A stretch of 64,000 bases of DNA from Eggerthia catenaformis OT 569 = DSM 20559 (GCF_000340375.1 NZ_KB446647.1:258066-322065), one strand, 5' to 3'; positions 16,798 to 26,116 are shown, counted from the stretch's first letter. Numbers and translations: made by a program. The notes: generated by a model from the sequence alone, not told the origin.

Positions 16798-18600
16798 ATG
16801 ATTGATCAGTCACATATTAGAAATTTTTCTATTATTGCTCATATTGATCATGGAAAAAGTACTTTGGCAGATCGCATTTTGCAGTTGACAGGGACTGTAA
16901 GTAATCGTGATTTAAAAGAACAGATGCTTGATGATATGGAGCTAGAAAGAGAACGAGGAATTACTATTAAACTGAATGCGGTTCAACTTACTTATCAAGC
17001 GAAGAATGGAGAGTTGTATCTTTTTCATTTAATAGATACACCGGGTCATGTTGACTTTTCATATGAAGTTTCTCGTTCACTGGCTGCCTGCGATGGAGCT
17101 GTCTTGGTGGTCGATGCATCACAAGGTGTTGAAGCTCAGACATTAGGAAATGTCTATCTGGCACTTGATAATGATTTGGAGATTCTTCCGGTTATCAATA
17201 AAGTAGATTTACCTAGTGCACAGCCACAGAGAGTGATTCAGGAAATTGAAGATGATATTGGGTTATCTGCTCATGATGTACCGCTAATATCTGCTAAAAC
17301 AGGTTTAAATGTTGAAGATGTACTGGAGCAGATTGTCTTAAGACTCCCAGCTCCGAAAGGAAATATTAATAATCCTACTCAGGCTTTAATTTTTGATTCT
17401 TTTTATGATTCTTATCGTGGTGTTATTATTCTTGTCTGTGTAAAAGAAGGCAGTATAAAAACCGGTGATCATATTCATTTTATGGCTACTGATAGTTCTT
17501 ATGAAGTTACTGAATTAGGAGTCAGAACACCCGCAGAAATAAAAAAAGAGCAGCTTGTAACCGGAGAAGTCGGCTGGATAGCTGCCAGTATTAAAGATAT
17601 TAAGGATATTCATGTCGGTGATACTGTAACGACACTAGAAAATCCTTCTCATCAGGCTTTGCCAGGATATAGGCATATGAATCCGATGGTTTTTTGCGGG
17701 CTTTATCCGGTTGATAATGCTAAGTTTAAAGAACTTCGTGAAGCTTTAGAAAAGATCTCTCTTTCTGATTCATCTTTGGTTTTTGAGCCTGAAACATCAC
17801 AGGCATTAGGTTTTGGCTTTAGATGTGGATTTTTAGGTTTGCTTCATATGGATGTTATTGAGGAAAGACTGGAAAGAGAATTTAATCTTGATTTAATTGC
17901 TACTGCTCCCAGTGTTATCTATCATTGCTATTTAACTGACGGAACAATGATAAAAATAGATAATCCGGCAGCTCTTCCTGAACCTAATTATATCAAGACA
18001 ATAGAGGAGCCGTATGTTAAGGTTTCGATATTGACCCCTGAAGACTATATTGGCAGTATTATGGAATTATGTCAGGGTAAAAGAGGAGAATATATAAATA
18101 TTGAATATTTAGATGATACTAGGCGTGAAGTTATTTATAGTATGCCTTTATCTGAAATTATATTTGATTTTTTTGATAAGTTGAAGTCTTATACTAAAGG
18201 GTATGCCAGCTATGATTATGAATTATCCGGATATCGCAAATCAGCTTTAATGAAAATGGATATTCTGTTAAATGGTGAGCAGGTTGATGCACTGTGTTCT
18301 ATTGTACATAAAGATTTTGCTAGGGAAAGAGGACATGCCCTTTGTGTGAAACTTAAAGAGCTAATCCCTTCTCAGCAGTTTGAAGTTCCGGTTCAGGCAG
18401 CTTTGCAGGGAAAAATTATTGCCCGTACCAACATCAAGGCCTTGCGAAAGAATGTTTTGGCAAAGTGTTATGGCGGTGATATTTCACGTAAGAAAAAATT
18501 GCTTGAAAAACAAAAAGAAGGAAAGAAGCGTATGAAGGCAGTAGGTAGTGTTGAGATTCCACAAGAAGCTTTTATGGCTATTTTGTCTGTGGATGAATAA
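16798..18600 (+). CDS. lepA: Elongation factor 4 (back-translocase)
   Basis: Ribosomal GTPase of 600 residues that can shift stalled ribosomes back. GTP motifs are [17 protein letters not shown] and NKVDLPSA. The diagnostic LepA C-terminal region is present ([28 protein letters not shown] segment seen as [13 protein letters not shown]). ATG at 16798 follows the SSB-like gene by two bases. Confidence 0.97.
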   Translation: MIDQSHIRNFSIIAHIDHGKSTLADRILQLTGTVSNRDLKEQMLDDMELERERGITIKLNAVQLTYQAKNGELYLFHLIDTPGHVDFSYEVSRSLAACDGAVLVVDASQGVEAQTLGNVYLALDNDLEILPVINKVDLPSAQPQRVIQEIEDDIGLSAHDVPLISAKTGLNVEDVLEQIVLRLPAPKGNINNPTQALIFDSFYDSYRGVIILVCVKEGSIKTGDHIHFMATDSSYEVTELGVRTPAEIKKEQLVTGEVGWIAASIKDIKDIHVGDTVTTLENPSHQALPGYRHMNPMVFCGLYPVDNAKFKELREALEKISLSDSSLVFEPETSQALGFGFRCGFLGLLHMDVIEERLEREFNLDLIATAPSVIYHCYLTDGTMIKIDNPAALPEPNYIKTIEEPYVKVSILTPEDYIGSIMELCQGKRGEYINIEYLDDTRREVIYSMPLSEIIFDFFDKLKSYTKGYASYDYELSGYRKSALMKMDILLNGEQVDALCSIVHKDFARERGHALCVKLKELIPSQQFEVPVQAALQGKIIARTNIKALRKNVLAKCYGGDISRKKKLLEKQKEGKKRMKAVGSVEIPQEAFMAILSVDE

Positions 18601-18615
18601 TGTGAGGTGATAAAA

Positions 18616-20673
18616 ATGTTTAATAAGCAGCATATTCGTTTTAAAGGAACTAAAGAAGTTAATCAGGCAATCAAGAATACTTCTGAGAATACTCTTAGCA
18701 GACGTTTTTGGATTGTTATAGGTTTTGTGATTGCTGTTTTTTCTATTTATGCCTTACGTTTGTTTGTAATACAGATTTCTAATAATGATTATTATATGAC
18801 TAAGCTTGAACAGTACAGTACAAATACCTTTACTGTAGATGCTCTGCGCGGAGAAATATCTGACCGTAACTATGAAAAACTTGTATATAATGAGAATGTT
18901 ATTTGTGCTACTTATTATTCGGTTAAAGATATTAAAGAAGAAGAGATAAAAGCAATGGTTAACTTTCTGATAAAGAACTGTAATGTTGATATTTCTTCTG
19001 TAACTACAAGAGAATTAAAAGATTATCTTATCATGAAAGATAAGAACTATGTTGAATCATTAATTACTAATGAAGAAAAGAAACAGCTAAGAGGTCAGGA
19101 AGATTTTAATACAAAGTTTTATAATCTGGAGATTGAACGTATTACTGATAAAATATTAAAAGAAAAAATGTCTGAAGATGATATTAAATATTATAAGCTT
19201 TTTTATGCTATTAAGTCATGTACATCAGGAAGTGCTGTTTTATTGGAAGGAATTTCAGTAAAAGAGGCTAGCCTGATTGGTGAAAATACTGAACTTTTAA
19301 GAGGAGTAAAGGTAACTAGTGACTGGAAGAGAGCTTATACTCATAAGACTGCACTGAAAAGCATTTTAGGTAAGGTTACTACTAAAAAACAGGGGCTTCC
19401 AGCTACATTGAAGGATCAGCTTTTAGCACTTAATTACAGTAATGATTCACGTGTTGGCACATCTGGTATAGAGAAACAGTATGAAGATGTTTTAAGCGGA
19501 AGTAAAAGTGCTTATCAGCTTCAGTATTCTTCTAATGGCAATCCGATTGTTAAAAAGAAAAGTAATGGAAATAATGGGCGTAATATTCAACTGACTATCG
19601 ATTATGAGATTCAAAAAAAGCTTTCTGACTATCTTCATAATGAATTGAAAAGTCATTCCGGCGAGCCTTATAATAAGCATATTTATTGTGTCCTTATTGA
19701 ACCGGCAACCGGTGATATTATTGCTATGGCTGGCAAGCGAAGAATGAATAATGGTGAAATTGTTGATTGGGAATCAGGAAATTATTTAGAAGCATATGAA
19801 ATTGGTTCTACTATGAAGGCAGCTACTTTATATACATGCTTTAAAAATAACATTATTAAAGCTAATCATTATGAGGCAGATACTGCTGAAGGTATTCAAA
19901 TTGCGGGAACACCGGCAAAGCATTCATGGAATTTGCGTGGTCTGGGAAATTTAAATGAGGTAACAGCTATGGCTTATTCATCTAACATTTATATGATGAA
20001 AATTATTATTAAGCTTGGCGGCGGTGTTTATCGCAAAAATCAGCCTTTAAGAATTAATAATAATGCTTTTACTAAATTAAGAAATGCCGCAGGTGAATTA
20101 GGTTTAGGTGTTAAGACCGGTCTTGATGTACCTGCTGAAACACTAGGATATCGAGGATCTAGTAAATTACCAGGTAATTTGCTTGATTTCTCTATTGGTC
20201 AGTATGATACCTATTCTCCTATGCAACTAGCAACTTATGCTGCTACTCTTGCTAATGGAGGTGTAAAGGTAAAACCGCATCTTTATAAAAGCTCTTATGT
20301 CACTAATGATGAGGGAGAGAGAGTGACATTGCATCAATTTAAAAAGACCGTTGTTGATGATGTTAGTCAGTATAAAACTGCATTTACTCAAATTCAGAAA
20401 GGGATGCGAGCGGTTGTAGAGTTTGGAACACCTAGTGGCGGGTTTGCTGGATATCCTTATAAAGTTGCTGGAAAAACAGGTACAGCTCAGGTTGGAAGCA
20501 ATCAGACAGCTTTTAACCATATATTTATTGGCTACGGACCTTATAATGGTAAGTCCGGACCACAAGTTGCTTGTATTGTTATGGTGGAAATGCAGATCAA
20601 CAATAACTCTGCTCCAAGAACTTTTAGATATGCTATGGATCTTTATTTTAAAAAATATGGCTATACAGGATAG
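18616..20673 (+). CDS. Class B penicillin-binding protein (PBP2/PbpA-like transpeptidase)
   Basis: Cross-links peptidoglycan outside the membrane. The 685 residues have one N-terminal membrane anchor (about 25-50), a dimer/pedestal region with RGEISDRN, and a transpeptidase domain with Ser398-T-M-Lys401, SSN near 455 and KTG at 620-622. No PASTA domain follows. ATG at 18616 is chosen because the in-frame GTG at 18607 is part of the ribosome site GAGGTGA. In Bacillus, pbpA (PBP2A) lies upstream of rpmG, yqgX and comG, matching this order, so an elongation PBP is likelier than FtsI. Confidence 0.88.
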   Translation: MFNKQHIRFKGTKEVNQAIKNTSENTLSRRFWIVIGFVIAVFSIYALRLFVIQISNNDYYMTKLEQYSTNTFTVDALRGEISDRNYEKLVYNENVICATYYSVKDIKEEEIKAMVNFLIKNCNVDISSVTTRELKDYLIMKDKNYVESLITNEEKKQLRGQEDFNTKFYNLEIERITDKILKEKMSEDDIKYYKLFYAIKSCTSGSAVLLEGISVKEASLIGENTELLRGVKVTSDWKRAYTHKTALKSILGKVTTKKQGLPATLKDQLLALNYSNDSRVGTSGIEKQYEDVLSGSKSAYQLQYSSNGNPIVKKKSNGNNGRNIQLTIDYEIQKKLSDYLHNELKSHSGEPYNKHIYCVLIEPATGDIIAMAGKRRMNNGEIVDWESGNYLEAYEIGSTMKAATLYTCFKNNIIKANHYEADTAEGIQIAGTPAKHSWNLRGLGNLNEVTAMAYSSNIYMMKIIIKLGGGVYRKNQPLRINNNAFTKLRNAAGELGLGVKTGLDVPAETLGYRGSSKLPGNLLDFSIGQYDTYSPMQLATYAATLANGGVKVKPHLYKSSYVTNDEGERVTLHQFKKTVVDDVSQYKTAFTQIQKGMRAVVEFGTPSGGFAGYPYKVAGKTGTAQVGSNQTAFNHIFIGYGPYNGKSGPQVACIVMVEMQINNNSAPRTFRYAMDLYFKKYGYTG

Positions 20674-20747
20674 TTTTAAAAAAAAAGATAGATTTTTATA
20701 AATCCGTATGATATGATATGTAAGCAAGCTTATTGGAGGTGTAGAAC

Positions 20748-20897
20748 GTGAGAGAAAATATCATCTATAAATGTACTGAATGTGGTGAAGAAAACTATAT
20801 CGGTACTAAGAATAAAAAAACTCATCCTAGTAGAATGGAAGTTAAAAAATATTGTCCAAGATGTAATAAAAAGACTGTTCATAGAGAAAAAAAATAA
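20748..20897 (+). CDS. rpmG: 50S ribosomal protein L33
   Basis: A 49-residue small ribosomal protein with GTG start at 20748 and GGAGGTG upstream. Two CxxC pairs (Cys9/Cys12, Cys36/Cys39) show it is the zinc-binding C+ form, of the kind often duplicated with a zinc-free copy elsewhere and swapped under zinc limitation. It is followed directly by a terminator that begins inside its stop codon. Confidence 0.95.
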   Translation: MRENIIYKCTECGEENYIGTKNKKTHPSRMEVKKYCPRCNKKTVHREKK

Positions 20898-20918
20898 GCT
20901 TTAGGGCTTATTTTTTTA
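20892..20918 (+). terminator. Intrinsic terminator after rpmG
   Basis: AAATAAGC / GCTTATTT stem, 6-nt loop, then a run of T; the left arm contains the rpmG stop codon. Confidence 0.85.
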
Positions 20919-20931
20919 TAGGAGAAAAGAT

Positions 20932-21549
20932 ATGATAAAAAAATTTATTTTAGAGTTCCTTCAGGAAAATTGTTATTTGGTTATTAATAATCACAAAGCT
21001 ATCTGCATTGACCCGGGATACCCTATTAAACCGGTTATTAAATATCTCAGTGATCATAATATTTTATTAGAAGCTATTTTGCTTACTCATGCTCATTATG
21101 ATCATATTGCCGGTATTCCTGAATTGATGAATTTTAATAAAGATATAAAAATATATGCTTCATTGGATTCTTCTAAAATTTTAAAAGATCCTATTTATAA
21201 TCTTTCTAATCAATTTGGCAAAGAATTCAGATATTATGGACATATAGAGCTTTTTAGTGAAAAGATGACTTTTCTGGATCAGTCAGTGCAGATTATTCCT
21301 TCTCCCGGTCATCTTTGCGGCAGTGTACTGATTTATTTTGAGAAAGAGAATGCATTGTTTACAGGAGATTCATTATTTAAAGGAAATATTGGACGATATG
21401 ATTTTCCCGGTTCTTCAATAACTGATATGTCTGATACTTGCTTTATGCTCAGTCAGTTGAAATTTGATGCTACTGTATATAGTGGTCACGGTCCGGAAAC
21501 AACCCTAAAAATCGAACAGATTGATAATCCATATCTGCAAAACAAATAA
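20932..21549 (+). CDS. MBL-fold metallohydrolase (YqgX-like)
   Basis: A 205-residue metallo-beta-lactamase-fold hydrolase of the glyoxalase II-like group. Zinc ligand motifs are HAHYDHIAG, a His in PSPGHLCGS, GDSLFKGNIGR and SGHGPETT. In Bacillus the orthologue yqgX likewise lies between rpmG/pbpA and comG. Natural substrate unknown; a thioester hydrolase is plausible. AGGAGA precedes the ATG. Confidence 0.87.
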   Translation: MIKKFILEFLQENCYLVINNHKAICIDPGYPIKPVIKYLSDHNILLEAILLTHAHYDHIAGIPELMNFNKDIKIYASLDSSKILKDPIYNLSNQFGKEFRYYGHIELFSEKMTFLDQSVQIIPSPGHLCGSVLIYFEKENALFTGDSLFKGNIGRYDFPGSSITDMSDTCFMLSQLKFDATVYSGHGPETTLKIEQIDNPYLQNK

Positions 21550-21568
21550 TTGTTTTGTAGATTTTTTC
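21535..21568 (+). terminator. Intrinsic terminator before the comG operon
   Basis: CTGCAAAACAA (21535-21545) pairs with TTGTTTTGTAG (21550-21560) including one G-U pair, then ATTTTTT. The stem uses the last codons of the MBL gene. Confidence 0.8.
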
Positions 21569-21641
21569 TTTTTTCTTGAGAAAATTTCTTTTTTTATGGG
21601 AATAGTTATATTAGAAGGGATTACAGATTGGAGGAATATGA

Positions 21642-22079
21642 TTGGAAAGTATATGTAGAATAAATGTATCAAATAATGGATATTACGAGGTTATTTGTTT
21701 AGATAAAATAAAGATCTCACTATTGAATGAACTGCTTGCAAAAATTGCTTTTGAAATGATTAGAATAACAAAAACAGATGGAAACAAAAACCATATTTGT
21801 CTTTCAAAGGAGCGATTTGATTTAGCTAATAAATTAGCTAAAGATGAGACAGAGCTTTCTGACTTTTTCAGGAATCTTTCTTATTCTCCATTTAGTATTG
21901 AAATATATGATCAAAGAGAATTAAAAACATCAGTAAGCTTAGAAACTCTAGGAAAAGAAGAATTATTGATTGTTTATATTCTTCTTTGCCGCAAATTCCT
22001 CACTCCTCATCAAAGAATAGAATTTATTCATTATTTTATGATCAGTGTTGATAAACTTATTAAAAACTTAGGGTGCTGA
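21642..22079 (+). CDS. Uncharacterised protein heading the comG operon
   Basis: I do not recognise this 145-residue protein. Start is TTG at 21642 with TTGGAGG 7 nt upstream; the nearby ATG at 21638 runs into a stop after six codons. It looks soluble and mixed alpha/beta, with a Cys-containing N-terminus and a helical C-terminus. The comGA ATG follows two bases after its stop, so it is co-transcribed with the pseudopilus genes and may be a regulator or assembly factor. Confidence 0.65.
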   Translation: MESICRINVSNNGYYEVICLDKIKISLLNELLAKIAFEMIRITKTDGNKNHICLSKERFDLANKLAKDETELSDFFRNLSYSPFSIEIYDQRELKTSVSLETLGKEELLIVYILLCRKFLTPHQRIEFIHYFMISVDKLIKNLGC

Positions 22080-22081
22080 AT

Positions 22082-23068
22082 ATGGATGAATTATTTGAAA
22101 TGATATTTTATCATGCTGTCTGTAAAAAAGCTACGGATATTCATTTGAAGCTGGATAAGAAACTTTCCATTGAATTTAGAATATTCGGACAGCTTATACA
22201 TTATGATGATTTAAATAATGAAGAAGGAAGCAAGCTTATGAATTATTTAAAATATAGATCATTTATTAATGTTAATTATCGTCTTGTACCTCAGACAGGT
22301 GCTTTTCATTATTTTATTAATGATCATATTTATTACTTAAGATTATCTTACTTACCGGGACTGCATTTTGAAAGTATGGTTATTAGAATTCTGAATAATC
22401 ATAATAAGATTACTTTAAATGAATTATCTCAGATTAAAGAATTTACTGATTTCTTAAAGAATATCTGCATAATTAAATCAGGACTGTTTCTTGTTTCAGG
22501 TGCTACAGGGAGTGGTAAATCAACTACATTATACGCAATGCTGGATAGACTTATTGATATGGGTGGCAGAAATATTGTGACATTGGAAGATCCGATAGAA
22601 ATGGAAAAGGAACACTGTTTGCAGATTGAAATGAATGAACTTATAGGAATTGATTATGTCGGTAGTTTAAGACAGATTTTACGGCATGATCCTGATGTTA
22701 TTATGATTGGTGAAATAAGAGATGAAAAAACAGCAAAACTGGCTATTACAGCGGCATTAACAGGACATTTAGTATTGTCTACAATTCACGCTTCTAATGC
22801 ATTGCTGGTTATAAAAAGACTCATAAATCTTGGTATTGATAAAGACGATTTGGAAGATGTCTTAATAGGCATTGTTTCTCAAAAAATGAAATATGATTTG
22901 GAGTTAAAAAAGGCTTTAATTCTTCCTGAAATGCTTAATCGCAAAGAAATAAAAGATTATTTCAATCGTCGAAAAATAAATTATTTAACTTTTAGAAAAA
23001 GCGCTTTGTATCTTATTAAAGAAGAATATTGCAGCAGTTATCTTTTTGAGGAAGAACTTAATGAATAA
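22082..23068 (+). CDS. comGA: Competence pseudopilus assembly ATPase ComGA
   Basis: Secretion-type ATPase of the PilB/GspE family that powers pseudopilus assembly for DNA uptake. The 328 residues contain SGATGSGKSTTLYA (Walker A), the Asp box ATDIHLKL near the N-terminus, LEDPIE, and IMIGEIRDEKTA (Walker B), then STIHASNA (His box). No N-terminal extension or tetracysteine zinc motif is present. ATG at 22082 has AGGGTG upstream; an in-frame GTG at 22073 is within that site. Confidence 0.93.
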   Translation: MDELFEMIFYHAVCKKATDIHLKLDKKLSIEFRIFGQLIHYDDLNNEEGSKLMNYLKYRSFINVNYRLVPQTGAFHYFINDHIYYLRLSYLPGLHFESMVIRILNNHNKITLNELSQIKEFTDFLKNICIIKSGLFLVSGATGSGKSTTLYAMLDRLIDMGGRNIVTLEDPIEMEKEHCLQIEMNELIGIDYVGSLRQILRHDPDVIMIGEIRDEKTAKLAITAALTGHLVLSTIHASNALLVIKRLINLGIDKDDLEDVLIGIVSQKMKYDLELKKALILPEMLNRKEIKDYFNRRKINYLTFRKSALYLIKEEYCSSYLFEEELNE

Positions 23069-24059
23069 TGATTATCTTTTTCTAGAAAATCTGTATCATC
23101 TTTTAGAGCAGGGATACAGTATTCAGGATACATTACTTATTTGTAAAGATATTTCATCTCATAAGGCTATTTCTTCAATGCTGAAGAATATTGATAAAGG
23201 TGCGGATTTGAAGCAGGTAATTGCTGATAAGCATCTGTCTAAAGAGTTTATTGAATATTATGAGTTTTTCAGCAAAAAATTAATTTTATCAGATGCTATT
23301 AGGAATGCTTTAGATATTTGCAAAAATATTGATAGCACAAAGAAAAAGCTGGTGAGTCAGTTGACTTATCCATTAATTCTTCTGCTTTTCTTATTAATGT
23401 TTTCGTTATTTTCTATATTTATTCTGTTTCCTAAGGTTAATGAATTGTTTGTTTCCTTTTCAATATCTTACTCTATTTATTTTCTTATTCTTTTTAATAT
23501 GATCAGAATAGTTCCGATATTGATCATTCTTGTCTTTACTTCAGTTTTTCTTTTTTTCTTTAGCTTTTTTATATCCTTAAGAAATAAGGATTATATGAAA
23601 ATAGAAAAATTTCTGCGTATGCCATACTTAAAAAAGTATATACAGAAGTATTTTACTTTAAAGTTTAGTATTTATTTTAATGAACTTCTAAAAGATCAGA
23701 TTGATACTAATATGATTATTAAATTATTAAATGAGAGAATGACCGGAAGTGATATTAAAATTGTGATCTATGAGATATATTCGTATATTAGTAAAGGTGA
23801 TTTATTTGAAAATATTATTGAAAATCTTGAATATTTTGATCCACTTTTTATAACTATGTATAAAATGTATCTAAAATCACCAAAGAAAATATGTTCAATG
23901 CAAAATTATATTGATATTTCAATAAATCAGATAGAAGAAAAAATTAACCGATTTATAAAATGTTTTATTCCTGCTGTCTATACCTTTGTGGCATTTTTTG
24001 TCATAATGACTTACCTAGCTATTATACTGCCAATGATGAATATTATTGGCAGTATCTAA
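23061..24059 (+). CDS. comGB: Competence pseudopilus membrane protein ComGB
   Basis: Polytopic platform protein of the GspF/PilC family that works with ComGA in the cytoplasmic membrane. The 332 residues show three strongly hydrophobic segments (about 105-135, 145-180 and the C-terminal 305-330), in the usual order. ATG at 23061 overlaps the comGA stop by 8 bases, with GAGG upstream. Sequence conservation is weak in this family, but position and topology are clear. Confidence 0.85.
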   Translation: MNNDYLFLENLYHLLEQGYSIQDTLLICKDISSHKAISSMLKNIDKGADLKQVIADKHLSKEFIEYYEFFSKKLILSDAIRNALDICKNIDSTKKKLVSQLTYPLILLLFLLMFSLFSIFILFPKVNELFVSFSISYSIYFLILFNMIRIVPILIILVFTSVFLFFFSFFISLRNKDYMKIEKFLRMPYLKKYIQKYFTLKFSIYFNELLKDQIDTNMIIKLLNERMTGSDIKIVIYEIYSYISKGDLFENIIENLEYFDPLFITMYKMYLKSPKKICSMQNYIDISINQIEEKINRFIKCFIPAVYTFVAFFVIMTYLAIILPMMNIIGSI

Positions 24060-24066
24060 AGATATT

Positions 24067-24483
24067 ATGGAATTAGCCGGTTTACTAAAGCTTTCAGAGC
24101 ATGACAGTCAGTTAATATGGAATGAGGAATTTGATATAGAAAATATTTTTGATAGTCTTATAGAACATACTGAATATATTTTAAAACTAAGAAAAATTGC
24201 TTATTATAGGTTGATTAATCATATTTATTATTTATCAGAATATTTTAAGTATAAAATGAAAGATTATAATGGCTACTTACCGGGATTTTCTCATGAGCTT
24301 TATATAGTTATATTCATTGAAAACGGAGTATATTTTATTGGTATAGAAAAGAATACTTTCTATTGGCAGAAATATATGATAATTGCAATTGCTTTTTTGT
24401 TAGCACAATTATCTAATAAATCTTCTTATGAGTTTTTATCTACTATGTATAATTTTATTGAAAGTGAGGTTTTATATGTTTAA
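24067..24483 (+). CDS. Uncharacterised protein between comGB and comGC
   Basis: A 138-residue protein I do not recognise. No convincing ribosome site precedes ATG 24067 (an in-frame TTG lies at 24046 inside comGB), so translation is probably coupled to comGB. It is acidic and Tyr/Ile-rich with one moderately hydrophobic stretch (MIIAIAFLLAQL) near the C-terminus. Bacillus has no gene at this position. Its end overlaps comGC by 8 bases. Confidence 0.55.
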   Translation: MELAGLLKLSEHDSQLIWNEEFDIENIFDSLIEHTEYILKLRKIAYYRLINHIYYLSEYFKYKMKDYNGYLPGFSHELYIVIFIENGVYFIGIEKNTFYWQKYMIIAIAFLLAQLSNKSSYEFLSTMYNFIESEVLYV

Positions 24484-24781
24484 TAAAAAAGGTTTTACTT
24501 TAATTGAAATGGTGTTTTGCGTCTCAGTAATTCTTATTATTCTGCTCCTTGTGATTCCTAATGTTACAAGTAAAAATAAGGTTGTGAAGAATAAAAGTTG
24601 TGATGCCCAGATAGAAGTTGTCAATAGTCAGATTATCCTATATGAAATAGAGCATGAACATCTACCTACAAGCATTTCTGATTTAACATCCGGATCACAT
24701 CCCTATCTGACCACTAAACAGACAAAGTGTCCTAATGGAAAATCAATCTATATCAGTAATGGACAGGCATATGCTAAATAA
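24476..24781 (+). CDS. comGC: Major pseudopilin ComGC
   Basis: A 101-residue prepilin with the peptidase motif KKGFTLIEM (cleavage after Gly), followed by a hydrophobic helix (MVFCVSVILIILLLVIP). It is the main subunit of the competence pseudopilus. The C-terminal part carries two Cys residues (KSCDAQ, TKCPNG) that could form a disulfide. ATG at 24476 has GTGAGG 6 nt upstream. The prepilin peptidase ComC is not in the window. Confidence 0.9.
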   Translation: MFNKKGFTLIEMVFCVSVILIILLLVIPNVTSKNKVVKNKSCDAQIEVVNSQIILYEIEHEHLPTSISDLTSGSHPYLTTKQTKCPNGKSIYISNGQAYAK

Positions 24782-25169
24782 TAGAGGCTTTACTTTGATA
24801 GAGATGCTGTTTGTGGTTTCTATTATGATTATTATTTCTTCTTTTAGCTTTGTTTATCATAAAAAAACTATTAATACAAAAGAACAGGTGAGTCTGATTT
24901 CCGGAATTTTTTATGAAGCGAAAATGAGAGCATTGGTGAATAAAAGAAAAGTAATATGTGAAGTTTATCAGGATAAAATTGTCATGAATGATAATGATTA
25001 TAAGAAAACTGTTATTTTAAACAAGGGTTATTTTTTCAGGAACAGACATATGTTTTCTTACAATGAGAAAGGTCATATTAAAATTGCAAAAACATTAGTT
25101 TTAAGAACACCTTATAACGAAGTACGCTTTGTTTTTCAGGTAGGAAGCGGTGTCTTTTATGTTAAATAA
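24771..25169 (+). CDS. comGD: Minor pseudopilin ComGD
   Basis: A 132-residue type IV prepilin-like protein: NNRGFTLIEMLFVVSIMIIISSFSF gives the leader, Glu+5 and hydrophobic helix (shown here in part as RGFTLIEM). Position after comGC identifies it as comGD. It begins inside comGC (11-base overlap) with only a weak GGACAGG site, implying coupling. The downstream half is Lys-rich beta-type sequence typical of minor pseudopilins. Confidence 0.8.
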   Translation: MLNNRGFTLIEMLFVVSIMIIISSFSFVYHKKTINTKEQVSLISGIFYEAKMRALVNKRKVICEVYQDKIVMNDNDYKKTVILNKGYFFRNRHMFSYNEKGHIKIAKTLVLRTPYNEVRFVFQVGSGVFYVK

Positions 25170-25371
25170 TAAAGGATCATCTTTGGTAGAATCATTGTTT
25201 GCCTTTATGATTTACACGACTGTATTAGTATTATTTATTAGTCTGATTACGGTTTTAAATCACTCTGTCACTAAGATCAATAGACATCATTTAAAAGGAC
25301 AACAAAAAGAATTAGAAATTATTGAAAATGGGAGGGATGAAGAATTAAAGATCAAAGAGGTTTTACGCTAA
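25159..25371 (+). CDS. comGE: Minor pseudopilin ComGE
   Basis: Short 70-residue protein with a prepilin-like N-terminus NNKGSSLVESLF, where Thr-Leu-Ile-Glu is replaced by SLVES but Glu+5 is kept, followed by a membrane helix. It is close to the usual small size of ComGE. ATG at 25159 overlaps comGD by 11 bases; its last 28 bases overlap the proposed ATT-started comGF. Confidence 0.7.
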   Translation: MLNNKGSSLVESLFAFMIYTTVLVLFISLITVLNHSVTKINRHHLKGQQKELEIIENGRDEELKIKEVLR

Positions 25372-25745
25372 TAGAGGTATTATTTTCTTTATCTATTACA
25401 ATTATTATCATATTCAATGCTTTTACCTTAATAAAAAACACTTATACAGTTCAACTGACATATAATGAAGACTTATCTTTAGGTGCAAAGCAGCTTTCAG
25501 ATTATCTGCTTGTTTCATCAGTTATTTCCTGTCATAAGGAGCTTACTTGCCAAACTCATGATAATCTGAAGTATACAATTAAGATAGATAATCATAGATT
25601 GGTTAAGCAGCCCGGATATGAAATAATTATTGATAATATAGATGATGTCCAGTTTATAAATAGAGATAACTATTTAATAATGAAAATTAAAAGAAATAGT
25701 CAGGAGATATCATATCTGATTGGTGATATGTATAAAGCAAAATGA
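25344..25745 (+). CDS. comGF: Minor pseudopilin ComGF, apparent ATT start
   Basis: A 133-residue open frame from 25344 to TGA 25743-25745 encodes KDQRGFTLIEVLFSLS, a textbook prepilin leader with Glu+5, followed by a hydrophobic helix and a two-Cys region (ISCHKELTC). No ATG, GTG or TTG exists in frame before the leader; a TGA lies just upstream at 25338. GGAGG at 25331-25335 is 8 nt before ATT 25344, so initiation at ATT is the simplest reading. Alternatively, removal of one T at 25345-25346 would join ATG 25337 to give MKNKDQRGF, that is, a sequencing error or a frameshift. comGG overlaps by ATGA. Confidence 0.75.
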   Translation: MKDQRGFTLIEVLFSLSITIIIIFNAFTLIKNTYTVQLTYNEDLSLGAKQLSDYLLVSSVISCHKELTCQTHDNLKYTIKIDNHRLVKQPGYEIIIDNIDDVQFINRDNYLIMKIKRNSQEISYLIGDMYKAK

Positions 25746-26104
25746 GAATTGTGATAGCTAAAAGCGATAAAGGGAATGTCTTACAAATTACATTGATTAT
25801 TTATTGTATTCTTCTGTCCTTTGTTGTGATTTATAGTTCCTTTATAATTCAGAAAAATACACTGTATAAATATGAAGATAAGCTTAATCAGCAAAGACAA
25901 ATAGAAGTTTATATGAAACGTTATTTTATTAAGAAAATTGCTAATTATGATTATTCAAGTGGTCAGGTTGCTGATGTTAGTTATAGAATAAAGGGATTTG
26001 AAAATAATAAGGAAATTGAATGTATTTTTCCTAAAATAAGTAAGCACTTAATAATTACGATTGATCAAACAAATTTATCAGTATTAAACTGGCAATGGTG
26101 TTAA
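25742..26104 (+). CDS. comGG: ComGG-like competence protein
   Basis: A 120-residue protein with one N-terminal membrane helix (about residues 14-35) preceded by KSDKGNVLQIT, lacking a full prepilin motif, as is usual for ComGG. ATG at 25742 overlaps the TGA of comGF (ATGA). It is the last gene of the operon; the assignment rests on order and topology rather than on sequence motifs. Confidence 0.65.
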   Translation: MRIVIAKSDKGNVLQITLIIYCILLSFVVIYSSFIIQKNTLYKYEDKLNQQRQIEVYMKRYFIKKIANYDYSSGQVADVSYRIKGFENNKEIECIFPKISKHLIITIDQTNLSVLNWQWC

Positions 26105-26116
26105 TTAAAAATCTAT

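Noticed and set aside
20227..20727. A 166-codon open frame on the - strand inside the PBP gene
   Set aside because: It is antisense to an unmistakable transpeptidase domain, has no ribosome site or recognisable protein features, and is rich in Ser/Ile codons typical of antisense shadow frames in AT-rich genes.
21580..21594. A ComK-box-like AAAA-N5-TTTT upstream of the comG operon
   Set aside because: Only one copy is present instead of the required pair, and such a pattern is expected by chance in this A/T-run-rich spacer; no comK gene is in the window.
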